Below are positions 48,357 to 62,200 of a stretch of 64,000 nt of DNA, one piece after another. The translations under genes were made by a program, and so were the position numbers. The DNA is from Hymenolepis diminuta (lineage: Eukaryota; Platyhelminthes; Cestoda; Cyclophyllidea; Hymenolepididae): NCBI GenBank assembly GCA_900708905.1, contig CAADRB010000016.1, positions 2,098,837 through 2,162,836 on the forward strand. The letters run 5' to 3'. Position 1 is the stretch's first letter, and every line of letters begins with the position of its first letter. Below the pieces are notes generated by a model that had not been told where the DNA came from, did no database searches, and was given only the letters and a program-made list of their open reading frames with translations.

Positions 48357-50092
48357 AACTCCTTATACGCATTAGATAGGTGTCCCAGCGATATAATTAG
48401 GAAAGGGCCAATGATTGATGCCTGAATGCGAGCGTACGTAAGCAGACCCGAAATCCCATAGTTCATTGGCTGTTGTAAGTGCGTGTGTATAACGTAATGG
48501 TTGATCGTGCTGTCTGCTGACAAGACAACATGTCTCAAATGATTATTGTATTTCAATCACCAAATTTCACTTTAATTGAAAAGAGAAGAAATATGCGTTC
48601 CATGAAAATGAAAGAGTAAATGGAAGGAGTTTCATTAGATAATGTATGCTAGAAGTACACTGGTGGTTATCTAATGATGACTCCAATTTATTATAATTTG
48701 GATGTTCTAATTCTGTTACTTTTTATCATTGGGAAACATCGAAACAGAGGAAAAGGAAGTTCACTAGGGAGTGTGTTTGACGGTAGAAGTGAGAGCCAGA
48801 GACTCAGACTCCTAATTCATCGGAGCTGCGGAATTATCGAGTCAACTGGTGTTTCAAGTTGAAGTTTTTCAAACTTGTCCTTTCTTCTCATCACCATGTT
48901 CTCCTTAGGATAAATCTGGATCTCAGACTTTTATATGCTTTTGGAGCCATTCCCTTTCACATAATTTTTGCAGTACCCCTGTACTGGACAAAGAAGTCTA
49001 CTAGTTGACAGACAAAGAGCCAATGACACCGAGAACCCACATATATGATTTTTCTTTTGCTTTCACCTTTCAGTTTTTCTTCGATATTGTAAGAAATAAA
49101 TTTTGTTTTAGGATTCATCGTTGAAATATCCTGTAATGCATCGTCTTGTTTCGTAAGTAGTTGTCCACAGGTGTAGGGATGCTTAACTTATTTGGTTTTA
49201 TAGGTGTCAGAGCCAAATTAGATGGGCGAGTTGTGCAAAATATCGATCGATGACAGGAACGGACTTCAGTTTTGTCTAGACTATTCGCTTTGTTTGTTTC
49301 TTGGAGGTATCATTGGAACTGGCTGGCCATTAAGATGCCAATCAAAAGTCGACACTTTGGAAAGATAAAACATCAACTAGCCACGGCAACACCCTACTCG
49401 GGTAATTAAGTTGGTATTTAAATGCGAATAAACCGCCAACGAAAATATTAAGAAAGGAACTTTTTATATATATTTTGAAGTCAGAGTGGAGAACGTTTCA
49501 ACACAATATATCCCACGGTTTAGATAATTTTAGAGTGAAATTCCTCTAACTTCAGAAATGGGCAACATCAAGCGTAACTCTGGTATGAATAAGCAAAATT
49601 CTGGTAGTTAGAGATATATTAGCTGAATTAGAGGAATTTAAACTGAAGACTTCACCTCGTCTCGTGAAATCTTAGATGCATGCTGGCTCCGCAATAACTT
49701 TAACTTGGTCTGATTTTATTCCAATTAAAGTAGAAAATGGAATGTGTGCCCAGCATGAACTTAATCTTCAAAGCAAATCTTGACTCAAGAGTAAACAACG
49801 CTCTAAATGAGGTCAGTGGTGTGAATCGGTCCAAGTATGTGACTTGGCTGACATTTTGGTCGGCTAGACAGACTCTGATATGAATCTGATTTTAAAATAA
49901 ACATAAAGATTAAGGCCGAGTTGAACTGTTTCAAAAATAGTCGTACAAAATGCCTTAGGGGAAATCCTGAGTTTTGAAGATGTACTCAAATGTTAACGAA
50001 TAGGGGCGGGATATATCTATGACAATCTGCCTTATTTGCATTTAATTGGTCTGGACTATTTCATGATATAAGGTTAGTCACTCGCAAAAATT
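48357..50092. other. Intergenic, repeat-derived in part
   Basis: No gene seen. The stretch 48960-49090 (ACAAAGAGCCAATGACACCGA, then CACCTTTCAG) resembles 50250-50280, the tail of the SINE-like element at 50093, so a tail-only copy probably ends here. The part directly upstream of the gag ORF could hold an LTR or leader, but no matching partner was found downstream. Confidence 0.45.
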
Positions 50093-50300
50093 AATCTGTG
50101 GTGCAGTAGTTAGCAAACATGTCCGCGAAGTCAGAGGTTGCAGGTTCGATACCCATAGTTGCATGCTGGTTGGCAGATCAACTGCGGGTTAGTGGTTATC
50201 GATAAGATAGTGCCCCCTCTCACGTTCGTTTACAAAGAGTCAATGGCACCAAGAATCTACACGCATCACACCTTTCAGATGTGATTGGGGATCGATAATG
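50093..50300 (+). mobile_element. tRNA-derived SINE-like element with intact B box
   Basis: TGTGGTGCAGTAGTTAGC resembles a tRNA A-box region, and GGTTCGATACC about 40 bases on is a perfect B box. Base pairing typical of a working tRNA is not evident. The tail (ACAAAGAGTCAATGGCACCAA, CACCTTTCAG) recurs near 49010-49070. Its body differs from that of the copies at 26594 and 47213, so it may be a second SINE family sharing the same kind of head. Confidence 0.6.
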
Positions 50301-53279
50301 AGAGAAATATAATCCTTTGTAGGGTTTATTAATACTCACACGCCGTCTTCTCTCTCCCAGAAAACTTGTTTAACATACTCTTGAAATTACCTTAGCCAAC
50401 TCTTGTTAGGAGACTGTTGCCGAAGTATTTTCTTTCCCTACCACCAACTTTTAATTGACGTCATAATGGTCAGCCATAGACACCATAATTATCAGAAAAA
50501 GGCAGGCTTTTTTGAAAAAAACGTCGTTCCTGTTTGGTGAAACTGATTAAGACGTAATTTAAACATCTCCACAGCATTGTATGCATAGAAAATGAAGAAG
50601 TTATACACCAAGATATTTACATTATAAAGGGGGATTTTTCACCCAACAGATATTGGCCTATAGAGATAGAATATATAAGTCCACCCATCCTAATTAAATC
50701 GCTAATGTGCAGTCTATCAGATCCATCCATTGATACGTTGGAAGTAGGCTAATCTATCAGATCAACGTGGTCGTACAGTGGACCAATGAGTAGCTGGTAA
50801 GTAGATCAATTATACTTAAATGAAAATTTCACCTTGACTGAACACAGTTTATAGAGCTCTGCTAACTTAAGATTTTTATCCACCTCATCTTTGATATGCA
50901 AAAGCTATAAATTGCGGAATGTCGCATAAGACTTAAGATATAAGACTTGTGTCCCTGTCTTGTCTGTAAGATGTAGCATAATGAAGCCCATTTAGACCAC
51001 ACTTGCTACAATTTTCATAATCAGAGAAAATGAGGAACATACTTGTAGTGAATTGCTTGTCTGCTAAATTACTGGACTTTAATAAGTTCGCTTGTGGCGA
51101 ATGGACGAATTCGAAAGCATTTAAAACTGATCGTAGAGCAGCCTACCGCTACTGAAAGTACGGTACTAATTGTACAAATTCATTCTTGAATACGTTCACT
51201 CCTCGCACTTGAAAATTGGCCCAAAGTGCTTAACATTAAATTAGCTGGTTGAAACGGCAGACAATTCGTAAAATACTCTATCTTTCTTAAAAAATCGGCT
51301 CTTCACAATCGTCATTTGACACTAAAGAACTTGAGGAATGGTAGTGTGCATTTATGATGTTCATTGAACATGAAGATTTCGAGAGTTTCAATCTACCGGA
51401 TCACAAAACTGAAAGAACTTTTTCATTATATTATAGAAGTAGGCACTAGAGCTGACAGCTGGCATTAGTGATCGACTGGTCTAAAAGCAGAACACAGGAA
51501 TTGTGTAGACCAAAGTTCTATTGAGGAACCACGATGGAGATTAGAGGGGGGAATAAGATAGTGAGTGAAGGGAGAGGCAGAGAAGTTTAAGAGTTGGTAA
51601 CCGTTTGGCTCCACCGTGTTTGTATAAAAGAGGTATTCATGTAGTTTCAAGTGAAAAGGGCGGAAGTAGATTAAACAGATGGAAATGGTTTTGGACATAG
51701 GTGTGGGGAATTGAGGTCACTGCAGGGTTAAGCAGTGTTTATCCCACTAATTAATATGACCAACTTGAGTATCCACTAGGGTTCCATACTGGAACTTGAG
51801 GTCACGATAGGGTAAAGCGCCGCTATAAGGACGAGATAAGTTAGGCTTCAGGCCATTAATAATGACTTCGAAAAAGAAACGCTCGGTGATTCATCCTTCA
51901 AAGTCTTGTCCTTAATAGGATGAATAATAGGAGGACTCAAAAATATGAATATTCCTTAATTTTTTTATTCCTTTTATCATTATGCAGGTCTGTCAAGGTA
52001 GAAGCCGTGGGATCTATCCACAGTGATGTGAAAGGCCAACGACGATAATAAACTCTGATTAATAATGCTACATATATGAAAATAGTATTTTCCTCAAAAT
52101 AATTCTTATATGTAAGATTCTTTATTTTCCTCCTCGCAATTCCTACTTGATTTAATTTCCTTTTATTCAAACGAATTTATTTGCATTACAGTTTTATATG
52201 GCACATGATATAAATTGACCTATTGATACGAAAACGCGCGTCTTTATTTGGTATGGTGGTTTAGGTCATTTTGCATTGCGGTGTCGTCAGGTCGTATTTG
52301 TAACTAGTAGAATGTTTTAGGGAATATAAGAGTCGGTTACGGTATCCTACAGAGAAGAGCAGATTATAACGGTTACTAGAGGAAAAAATTTACTCTATTT
52401 ACCGCTACATGCTCAGCATTAAATTGAAGGAAAGAGATCGAGAACTATCAGTTATCTTTTACAGCAGGTAAATTGAAGGTCCACTTAGGTCATTTGAGGT
52501 TCGATGCTCAAAAGAGCACATCCAGTGATCAGTTTGATTGCGATTTTTTCAGCAGGGAGGTTCCTGTATGCCACTCTGCTATGACTAATATTGGAAACCA
52601 CTTTTCTTCGAGAAGATCAGCATTTTTCCTTCAATAGAAGCCACTTATTTTTTGTTGAGACACCCGATGTTAAACTGCTAACTAAAATGCCTAACCTGAT
52701 TAAGGTCTAGCCAAGATAGGGGAAACGGCATTATATACTCAGTTCTGTATATTAAAATATATATACTTATTAGACGTACCGCACTGCGGGTATAATTGGG
52801 ATTTGATACATCACTTCGATAATGCAGTGGAAATGTTTTCACAGTTTTAATAGATATCCAATGATGACTGGCTAAACTGAATTGGATGGTTTGAATACGC
52901 ATATGCAGGGACAGATTTGAAAGACACAGCATGACAATGTTTTCGAACTGAAAGTGTAAAAATATTAAATTACATCACTACTGATATGACGGTAGACTCA
53001 GAGGTGGTAGACCTCTACTTCAATCGACTTATTCATTTCATCACTTTCGTAGGAATGCATGATTGTTTATTTGCAATTATGATTTGAAGGATCGATTAGC
53101 TATTTGTTTAGCCGGTGATATAACGGTGAGGAAACTTCATTATCAGGTACGAACATTGAAGATTAGTAATCGAGTAATTTGGCTGTTTGTAACAACAAAC
53201 AACGGTTCTAAAAGTTGAATACAAGAGTTGTATGGGGCAAAGTGTATTGATTAAACCATAAAAAAACATTCAAGAGGGT

Positions 53280-53400
53280 ATGAGAGAGTTGAGGAAAGAA
53301 GGCAGTTTATCTGAGTCACTCAGGCAAGGGCGTGCGTGAGAACATGAGTACAGTGTGCTTTTAATGCAACGGGACGGTTATAGAAAGGGGTGAGGGGTGA
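53280..53400 (+). repeat. Dispersed repeat, copy B
   Basis: GAGTCACTCAGGCAAGGGCG, then GAACATGAGTACAGTGTGC and GACGGTTATAGAAAGGGGTG, follow the same order and spacing as in the copy at 24886-24968. The left and right borders are not sharp. Confidence 0.6.
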
Positions 53401-54982
53401 TATAAACAGGTGGAGTGGCTCCGGACGTCATCATGGGAGAGCTGAGCCTTTGCAATGCTCATTCAAGAACCACTTAATTAGCTTATTCCGATAATTAAAA
53501 TAAACCGCTTAAAGACACATGATGGTCACCTACATGAGGCTTGAGGTTACGGTAGGGCTGACTACTTCAGGCACCACTGTGAGGCTGAGATTAATAGGTC
53601 TCAGTGATTAGTGATAACATAGAGGATTCAGCTTTTAAATTCCGTCCACATAATTTCTGTGATTTTCCGATTTTTTTCCTATCAGACTCATGTATCACCA
53701 AAATAACCCTCGTTATGCGCACAACAGATTTCCTTCAAACTGGTATTTAAACGTCTAAGTGATAAAAAGCGAACAACCGAAGGGTGGCAGAATGCGCGCT
53801 TCCTAATCAGAAATACTTCACATTCTGCCCAATATGGATGCATCAAACAGATTTCTTGAAGTTTCGAATTATGATACTTAACAACACTCCTTCATCCTCC
53901 CACTCACTGTTAACTACAGAGAACGTTTGATATCACGAAGAAGTAGGAATTACATGTAACTGAAGATCGACTATGCATGAGCGGAAATAGGACTGCCAAG
54001 GAAACCTGGATTTAGTTTAATTGAAATCATAAAACATTTGTGTAAACAATGCTATATCCTTTTTTACCTCAAAAAATAGCCTACAGATTGCAGGAATTGA
54101 TAACGCCACGTAATTATCAGTGGCAGGTCGTGCTGAAACGACATTCGACTTCGTAGAATCCGTCGTGAGTGAAATTTGTTGCTTTTACACTTTCTCCGAC
54201 TGATGGGTTCAACTTCGTGTTATCACTGGCCGTGTGAAAAAGAGTTACAGTAGGGAGTACCATAACCGTGATTATATAAACATTTTAATAGAAGCAGGGG
54301 AAAGAGTGGCATTAAATGTCAGGATCATCGCGAGAATATTTATCCTCAATTCTTGCAGGTAGAAAATTTGTTTCTGCGGACAAACTCTCAGGCATTTTTT
54401 TAAGTATCGGGTTTATTGAGAAACCGAAGAATTTTACCATCCTGCCTCAAAATTGCTCATACTGGAAGAGATTCTAATTCCCTACTTTTTAAGTACCGGA
54501 GGTGATTAAATTCATAGCCCATTGACAAGAGGGATTTCCCAACATTACTGTTGGGTAGATGTACACTTGTTAATGAACGAAAGTGAGCTACGTTTACCAA
54601 TACATGAACGTAACTATCCATGCATGTTAAGTTTATCTCCATCACTAATATTTTTTGCCTTAATCCAAGTTTTGTCACTTTAATTGGCCGAGAGGATATT
54701 TGTTAACGTTACTCGGGTCCATTGAGCCATCTTATGTCGATGTATGCGGGTCCCAACGATCTTTCAGTCGGAGTGAAAGTGTGGACGCTGAACATGCGTG
54801 ACGTAAATATTCATACATCGTGGCTCCCAGTCATATCCCAATTGTTTTAGCTATGCAACTAAATTCACTTTATTTCCTTCAACATGCGAAGTTGATCTAT
54901 CACTCTACGTATGTTTATCCGTACTGGTTCGTAGATGGCTCACTCAAGGACCAACAAAAGCTTCGTACATTAGTTAGTTAGT

Positions 54983-55004
54983 TAGCTATCTCCTCAGATA
55001 GCTA
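54983..55004. repeat. Perfect hairpin
   Basis: TAGCTATCT pairs with AGATAGCTA across a CCTC loop (9 bp, no mismatch), preceded by a short TTAG tandem run. It stands alone in intergenic DNA. Confidence 0.85.
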
Positions 55005-55883
55005 CAGCAAAGATACATTTATATTTCGTAGTACTCTATCTGTGTTAACTCATAATTCTGAGTCATCCTATTTATCAGATGACGATTATTATTCATTACT
55101 CATAAGACAGATAAAGGACACAAAATAGTCGACTACTCTTAGTGAATAATTACAACCACCGTTTTCATTCATGCTATATTTGTGCCCGTTCCCTCCCGAT
55201 TACTCTCCACCCGTTCACTTCCATTTCACTTTTCCAATGTAAACGTCACCCACCGCAACTCTTAGTCTCCTTATTTGGGAATGGGTGCTCTAGACTGTTA
55301 AGCTTTAGAAGGACCACCAGTGTCATTAGGGGATTTATCTAAGTCTAGTTTAGTTGGGCTTCAGAAGTAGCCTTATCGTAGCAATTAGTGATTCTATAAA
55401 CTCATTAGGGTCCACCCAAAGTGAACTCCAATAACACTGATCAAGACTTATTCCAGGTGTATGGAGATCAAATATAACGATAACACTACCAACTGTCCCC
55501 CTAAGCCCACACCAAAGGAAAAAACTTGCAAATTAAATAATTTCTCCAGACTCCAAAAATATTCGACGAAAAACATCAACGAACACAATCAGCTCCTTAC
55601 AATACAGTAATTCGCCGTTTTCTGCTGTAAAGTTTCTTACATTACACAATTCCTGTAGCTTATTAGAGACGAGAGAAATCAAAGATCCCAAACAAACTAA
55701 CCATTTTGAAAATCCATAATAGTTATGAAAATAACAGACACATAAGACATAATGAAAATCATTTATTTAAGAAATATTCGTTTTTTGACTATCAAAAGGG
55801 AAGGCATATATAAGTGTCAGAAATATCAGCAGATATGAAAAAACGGCAATTTACAGAAAGACATACTGACTATCCCGAGTGCA

Positions 55884-56192
55884 CTAGCCCTCAATTGTTG
55901 TTTGGGGTTTAGGAAGAGGTGGAGGCTGTTCGAAAATAAGATCGTATTCGTTTTTCTCCCTGAGAACACCAAAGTAGATGGCGAAGATGAGAACACTAGT
56001 GAGTATAATGGGATAATGATAACGAGGAATATCAGTGGGTTTGTGAAGAAAATTCATAGCTGCATGCCATTTATTGGTTGTAGAGTAGGGCAGTTGTCCA
56101 TTGGCAGGATCTATCCTAATTTCGCGTGATGTTGAGGATGCCCAACGCTTGCAAAAAGACTGTACAGATGTCGAAAATACTTTGGCAAGCAT
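55884..56192 (-). CDS. Mitochondrial single-pass protein, UQCC4/CCSMST1-like
   Basis: 102 residues in one coding exon. Residues 1-22 (Ser, Arg and Lys, no acidic residue) resemble a mitochondrial import signal; a membrane segment follows at about 61-77, then FGVLREKNEYD and a proline-rich tail. The order of a PYSTT-like motif, helix, membrane span and LREx-E/N suggests the CCSMST1 family (UQCC4, a complex III assembly factor) by memory of the pattern; other small inner-membrane proteins remain possible. The reading frame extends 25 codons upstream, but a strong acceptor (T-rich tract, then TTTGCAG) ends exactly one base before this ATG. A donor at 56298 suggests a non-coding first exon from about 56360 to 56299 and a 106-nt intron. 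Spliced-leader addition at the same acceptor is an alternative. Confidence 0.55.
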   Translation of the reverse strand: MLAKVFSTSVQSFCKRWASSTSREIRIDPANGQLPYSTTNKWHAAMNFLHKPTDIPRYHYPIILTSVLIFAIYFGVLREKNEYDLIFEQPPPLPKPQTTIEG

Positions 56193-56360
56193 CTGCAAAT
56201 TTACATTAAAGAAAAAATTAATAAAGAAAATAAGAAAAAAAGGTTTATACAAAACGAAGGTAGGCAATGAAAACGGTAAAGAAACAATAACAAAGTACCT
56301 GATAGCCAGTTCAAATCAAACGAACGCTGAAGATGCAGTCCGAATTAGGATTTATCAACT

Positions 56361-57937
56361 TTAGATAGGATTTTTAATAAATTACATATTTATTACCTTG
56401 TATAAAAATTTCATTTCATGCCTGAGAGTTTATCAACTGCAAAGAAAAAAGTAGAGACTTTCAAAGTGCACTATAAAGTAGGTGGTAAATAGTCATACAC
56501 GTTCTTCCATTAACATTTAAAATTTAAGGCTAAAATACTAATAGCGTTCCATGATGCACTGCTCCGAAGAGAAAATCTGTGAGTCCTCTGCGCTTCTCAA
56601 TTTAAATTGAGGAAAATGATACATGATCTTGTTATTTAAATGCGCACCATCAGTATTCCTAATAAAACCATTGCCTATATCTAAAAAATGCTACCACCTT
56701 TCCCATTATGCGATATTATGCATTAAGTTCATCCAGAGATAGGACTAAAACATTTTAATTGATACAGTTTCACACCTCTTCAATTCATCTCTTGTTTCCT
56801 GGAAAAATCGCTAAAAATTCGAAGAGTATTTCATTTTATCTAATCTCGTAAATTGAAGATGATAGTATCTGTTCATTATGTCAGACAAAAAAGATATTTA
56901 TATCAATTGTTTTGTTTCTTCATACAGCAACCATTATTCGATTCATGCCTATTTGCGTGAAGTAGTAGGATTGCAGAATTGTTTTGCTAACCGAGCACAC
57001 GTGGAAAGTCCAATATCAATTTGCAGCACCTGGAACTGGATATTTGGTAAATATAACGATGAGATAAGGCTTCTGAAAATATTTGGACTAAATTTTATGG
57101 ATAGTTATTATAACCGAACAGACGGGAAAATATGTTTCTCAGAGGAGTCTTCCTGACGATCAGTTGCAGCTCCACATCTTACGTATTTAACTATGATTAA
57201 GAAACTGTCAAAGGTCTTTTATAATTGCTATCATCCATATCATTTACGGAACCAAACATTATCCGTTTACTATAATGCATAGAGCTTGTTTACTTTTCAT
57301 CCAAGAATATGTGTGATGAATATCGCATGCTAAACCGAATATAACTATATTATATTAGAATTGATATATAGGAGAACATATAGAGCACTGTTCAACTGCA
57401 ATTACTGAGTTGCTACGTTTGAAGGAAAGCATGCTCTTTTGCTATAAGTTGGTCAGCGATAAATACAAGTGAGATTTCACACAGGTGTTGGCGTTTGGAA
57501 AATATGTTAATTATATGTAAATATCGTGAACAAATTTGATTATTTTATTATTCGCCTAAAGGAAGGTGAATTAACAATCAAATTTCTTAATTTTACTTAA
57601 CTGTAACCTAGAGTTGTTTATTCCATTCAAATCAATTACTGCACATACTAGTTAACCTTTATACAAGATCTCCACTTGCTTCATTGTTTCCGCTTGTTGT
57701 GTAATGCAGGGTGATTCTTGTGTAAGTTTTATATATTTTCATTACACTATGAATTAATTAGTAATAAACATTATCAACCAAGCTACATTTTACCTTTCAC
57801 AAGATTAATTAGTTGTGTAGTTTTGTTAGAATTGCCTTGTTTTCATTATATCTACAGAGTTTCTTTAATTAATTTCTTATTACTTTAATCATTGTCATTA
57901 TCGTAATCTTAATTTATTGAAATGCTGCTGTGTTCAG
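56361..57937. other. Gap between divergent genes
   Basis: This holds the upstream side of both the small mitochondrial gene (minus) and the PAPS synthase (plus). The missing first coding exon of the synthase should lie here or be provided by an unrecognised short exon. A 92-codon open stretch at 56878-57156 shows no similarity to synthase N-termini and has no good splice context. No promoter element could be assigned. Confidence 0.4.
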
Positions 57938-59203
57938 TGTTCAAATGTTATTTCCGCTAAACATCTCGTTACTCGAGAAGATAGAGCGATCGCAACTGGC
58001 AAAGACGGCAAATTTTCTGGTTGTACCGTTTGGTTTACTGGTATGTATTATACTAATTTTTCATACTAATTTTAATTTATTTTATCCAAAAATAATTTAT
58101 TCTTAAGGTCTAAGTGGATCGGGTAAATCTTCACTTTCTTTCGCTCTGGAGAAGAGGTTAATAACAATGGGTATTAGCGCTTATTCCCTTGACGGCGATA
58201 ATATTCGCCTCGGTCTCAATAAAGATCTCCACTTTTCTGCCAAAGATCGCGCTGAGAACATTCGTCGAGTTGCTGAAGTGGCCAAACTCTTCGCCGATTC
58301 CGGTTTGGTTACTCTCACAAGTTTCATTAGTCCTTTCGAAAATGTTAGTTTTATTTACTTGGGTCTTTCCGTATTTATTTGTATTAAATATCTCCATATA
58401 AATCATATTTTTGGACTTGACTCTTAATTTACTGGTTATTGGACTTTGAATTATGATTCTAACTGCTTTCAAGTCATTAACGTTTTAATAAAAATGCTAA
58501 TAATTTGCACTTTACACACCGAAAATATTTCCATATATACACGCGTTCAAGCGAGACTAGCTGAATATCTTGTCCTAAATCTATCGAGTTTTATTAAATA
58601 AGGTCCATCTATGCCCTTCCAACGATATTCCGGATCTTATTTTACTATTGTATGGGACGGTAAAATGTGATATCGTGCTTATTTTTCCATCTCTTAGTTC
58701 AGATAAATAAAAAATATTGGCATAGAAATAAAGTGTAAATAATCTCGTTTATGTGCATGCGTGACACAGGTATTTGCGAGCTCGTCTACTTAAATGCCAG
58801 GAAATTTATGCACACCCAGTGAATGGAGTGACCAACCGCACTGGCTGGGTTAGGATAATGAAGGAGATGGCATAATTTGGGTTTTCCCTACAGAGACTTT
58901 CCTAAATTGTCTTGGAAGTTATTATTAATACTTTTTTCCTTCTAGGAACGACGATTTGCACGAGAGTTGCATGCAAAGGCCGGACTCCCCTTCTTCGAGG
59001 TGTACTTGTCCACTCCCTTAGAGACTTGTGAGGCTCGTGATACAAAGCAGCTCTACGTTAGGGCCCGACGGGGCGAGATTCCGGACTTTACTGGAATTAA
59101 TTCTCCCTACGAGCCACCCACTAATGCAGAAATTTCTCTGAACACTGCTGAGATCAGCTTGGAAGATTGTGTTGAGAAAATTGTCCGACTGCTTGTTGAG
59201 AGA
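57938..59203 (+). CDS. PAPSS: PAPS synthase, APS-kinase domain (partial gene)
   Basis: Three exons, 57938-58040, 58108-58343 and 58946-59203, give 199 residues in phase. APS kinase phosphorylates adenosine 5'-phosphosulfate with ATP to make PAPS, the sulfate donor of sulfotransferases. Visible: the lead-in [13 protein letters not shown] and GCTVWFTG, the P-loop [19 protein letters not shown] for substrate binding, [21 protein letters not shown], and the lid region [15 protein letters not shown] with NSPYEPP. The third exon ends at LLVER, where animal bifunctional synthases continue into the ATP-sulfurylase half. No sulfurylase motif (such as QLRNPVHNGH) was found in the remaining 4.8 kb, so either an intron runs past the window edge or the gene is kinase-only with a short unrecognised end. 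The start codon is also not found: the reading frame runs open upstream of the acceptor but without an ATG. Confidence 0.92.
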
Positions 59204-62200
59204 GTAAGCTATTGCAACCAATATTCTCTGAAAACATTTATATTTCCGTCATGATTTTACTTTTATATAGAATTTTTACGTCAAATTAATTGACTATTGG
59301 AATTACTATACGGAGGAACATTCCGTTTTTTGCAAAGTTGGTGTACATTGTAGTAATCGTTCTAACGTAAAGTTGGAAGGGGTATGGCCTCTGAAATTTG
59401 AACCTTAGTCTTGAATTTTGTTCTTTAGGCAATTTAATTTATTTACCTTTTCTGATGTTTGTTAGTCCAATTAAAACTTCACAAAAAGAGCATAGACAAT
59501 TAATCTTCTATTGATTATCATTTGAGAAGTAGGTGGCATTCACGACGATGACATCTTAATCTCTCTTCTTGAAATGAGGTACTTGCAATCAGTGGCAGTT
59601 TGGCTTTTGTAGGGCCGTAATCTTTTCTGGGAAGTTTTCAGTGGAAATGGGGATTACTGTTTTTTGAACATGCGCCAACTCTTTTGGTTAAAATAGGTGA
59701 TGAGAAGCATAGTAGAACTTGAGCTTCTCATCGCTTCTAATTCCAAGATTGGAACTGGAAAAAGAGTATAATACTTACAGTTGCACGAATTTCTATAAAA
59801 ATGAGACTTATTGCTTGATATAGTAGTTTAACTGAGTTACTCTTGACATCTTGATTAATCATATCCGAGTCTCTGTGGTTATTGTTGCCATCAGCCATCC
59901 CAGAGGAAGTATCGGTGTTAGAGAACAGTCTTATTTTTCGTCAAAGTTCGAAGTTATTATATATATAAACACCTTGCTGCGTATTTTTAGAAAATATTTC
60001 CTTCACTTATCTTGTTGAAACAAGCAATCGGCATCCAGCGCAGGATATGTACCGACAGACTTCAAGTCCATGGTTTTTAATTAGATTTTAATAAATTTAA
60101 CATTCAAGATAAACTGCTTATGTCTATTGAAATAATTAACAAATAATTAACAGATATTATTATGATTTTCTTGATTAAATTAAATGCGTAGATATTTGAT
60201 GGAATGTACGACTTTATCCATAGGTCTACAGAAGGTTACAGAATTTTACTCTCTTTTCCCGCCTTGTTAAGGTATCTTGTTAATAACAGGAAGAGAAACT
60301 AATGATCAACGCATTTGATGATAATCGCCAAAATAGAATATTTGTTAAGATAATAATAATGACAGCCTGCATGAGGGGATAGAGAAGGAGGAGGTGTTAT
60401 TAGTCATTGGATGGACAATGGGGTATACGAACGCTTCAAGGCAGTGCATATGCGTATGGATACTGGCATGGGGCCATGACACCACCGACTGACTAATAGT
60501 GTAAAATGGATGAGGGAAAATAAGGTAAAAGTGGAGAATTAAGAAGCCCCAGATATGGGAATATGTATGCATTTTTGTCCTATAACATTGAAGGTGTACT
60601 GTTTAGACATTTCTGTTGTGACTGATAGTGATTAATCAGCGTAAACTGGATATTCTCTCGCCTCCCGCCTACAAAAACCATATTTTATGCTTTATAGCGG
60701 AATATATACCTTATTTTTAGACTCTGTCTGAAACCACTTTAAATAAACGTGAAGTTTGAAATAATCGCCAAGTTACTGATGGTAATTTTGTTATTCATTC
60801 TTCTTTTCCCTGGTTAATACTTTAGTAATAGCTTCTCTTTGATGCATTCGTTGAATTTCAACGCAGGAGTTTAAACTTGGAGATTTGTGCTCTGAATTTC
60901 ATTCAGACTTTCAGTGAGTATTATTTCTATTAAAACGTGTAAGAATTATGGATAAGTTGGAGTTGTATGATTTACCATATTTCATAGTAAAAGTTCCAGT
61001 ATTGCCTGCATCATTTTATGTTCTTGTTAATAATTAATCCATGGGGAGTACAGTGTCTTATCTTAGATCTCAAAGTATTTATTATTATGAAAGAGAATTT
61101 AATAAAATTCTGAAATGGGATGTCTTCAGATGCTCTACTTATGAGAGTTTTAACCTTCATTAAAGACAAGGATGGTTAAATCGTTATCTATCAAAAAATG
61201 CTGCCCTTAAATCTAATGTATTTTGCAGGAGAACTCCTTTCAATCTTAGGGAAATCAAATAGATTACCTTGTCAAATCTTAGAAAATAATAGGAAAATGT
61301 CTACACATATTCCGGAATCTAAGCTGCATGGAAAAATAAAAAAATCGAATTTATCAGACCAAGTTTCTCTTCTTTTTTTTCTCCCAATCTAAGATGTTAA
61401 CACTGCGTATTTAATTGTGTAATATAAAACAACCGTAAAGGAATTGACAGATAATAATAAAAGAATAAAGATTTGAACATAATGTCATGAAAATATTCCT
61501 CTAGTTGTGGTACTCCCTTATTTAGAATTATTTAATATATTTTAATTGTGAGTAAAATCTACTAATAGTTTGGGAATCAGCAAAACAAAGGATCGACTAG
61601 AAGTCAGTTGATAATTAGATTAAGTGATTTTAACAGTTTATTTAGGAATTTTCTATGAATTATTTGCAGGTCGCTGTGTTCTCTATTCGATGCACATTTC
61701 TTCTTCATTTATTGATTGATATTCTTAAGATTAATTATGTTCTTCAAGTCATGTACGAGAGGGACAGCCTTTTCTATCAACCCTTGTTGCTCTCTACAAA
61801 TAGGGAATTAATTTACCAGTCGATCGAAATTAATTCATTTTGTCTACTCGAAATTACCGCTCAGTAATCATCTTAGAGTTGGATATATCTTTGTTGATAG
61901 GTTAAGTTATTGTATTTTAAAAAATAAAGTAGATTTATTCTCTAATTTATTTCCACCTGAGTAACCATACGCAGCAACATGAATTTACCTCAAGCTAACA
62001 CAATACATTGTGAGAGGGCGCTAGTTTACATCAAATCTAGGTCAATTTAGGGATGTTGGCTACTAAACCTAACAGTTTTGAAACTCTCTAAAACAGAGAA
62101 TTTCAAAAGAAACTTACAACAGATTGCTGATGTTGTATTCTCGAATGGGACTAGCTTATTTGATAGTAAAATGTGAAAAATCACCGATCTCACCTTTTTA

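Larger units (their letters stand above)
50301..55883. other. Intergenic, repeat-rich
   Basis: No gene supported; the open stretches are short and featureless. Repeated motifs include TTGAGGTCAC-AGGGT at about 51707 and 51797, with a divergent version (TTGAGGTTACGGTAGGG) near 53541. A block at 51540-51620 resembles 24800-24845. AATAAA on the minus strand at 55762-55767 is a fitting polyadenylation signal for the gene at 55884. Confidence 0.5.

Noticed and set aside
50093..50165. A functional tRNA gene
   Set aside because: The B box is perfect, but an acceptor stem and anticodon arm cannot be folded and the tail matches other repeat copies, so a SINE head is the better reading.
56878..57156. 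92-codon open frame considered as the first exon of PAPS synthase or a separate gene
   Set aside because: There is no similarity to synthase N-termini, no convincing donor in phase, and the composition is like the surrounding intergenic DNA.
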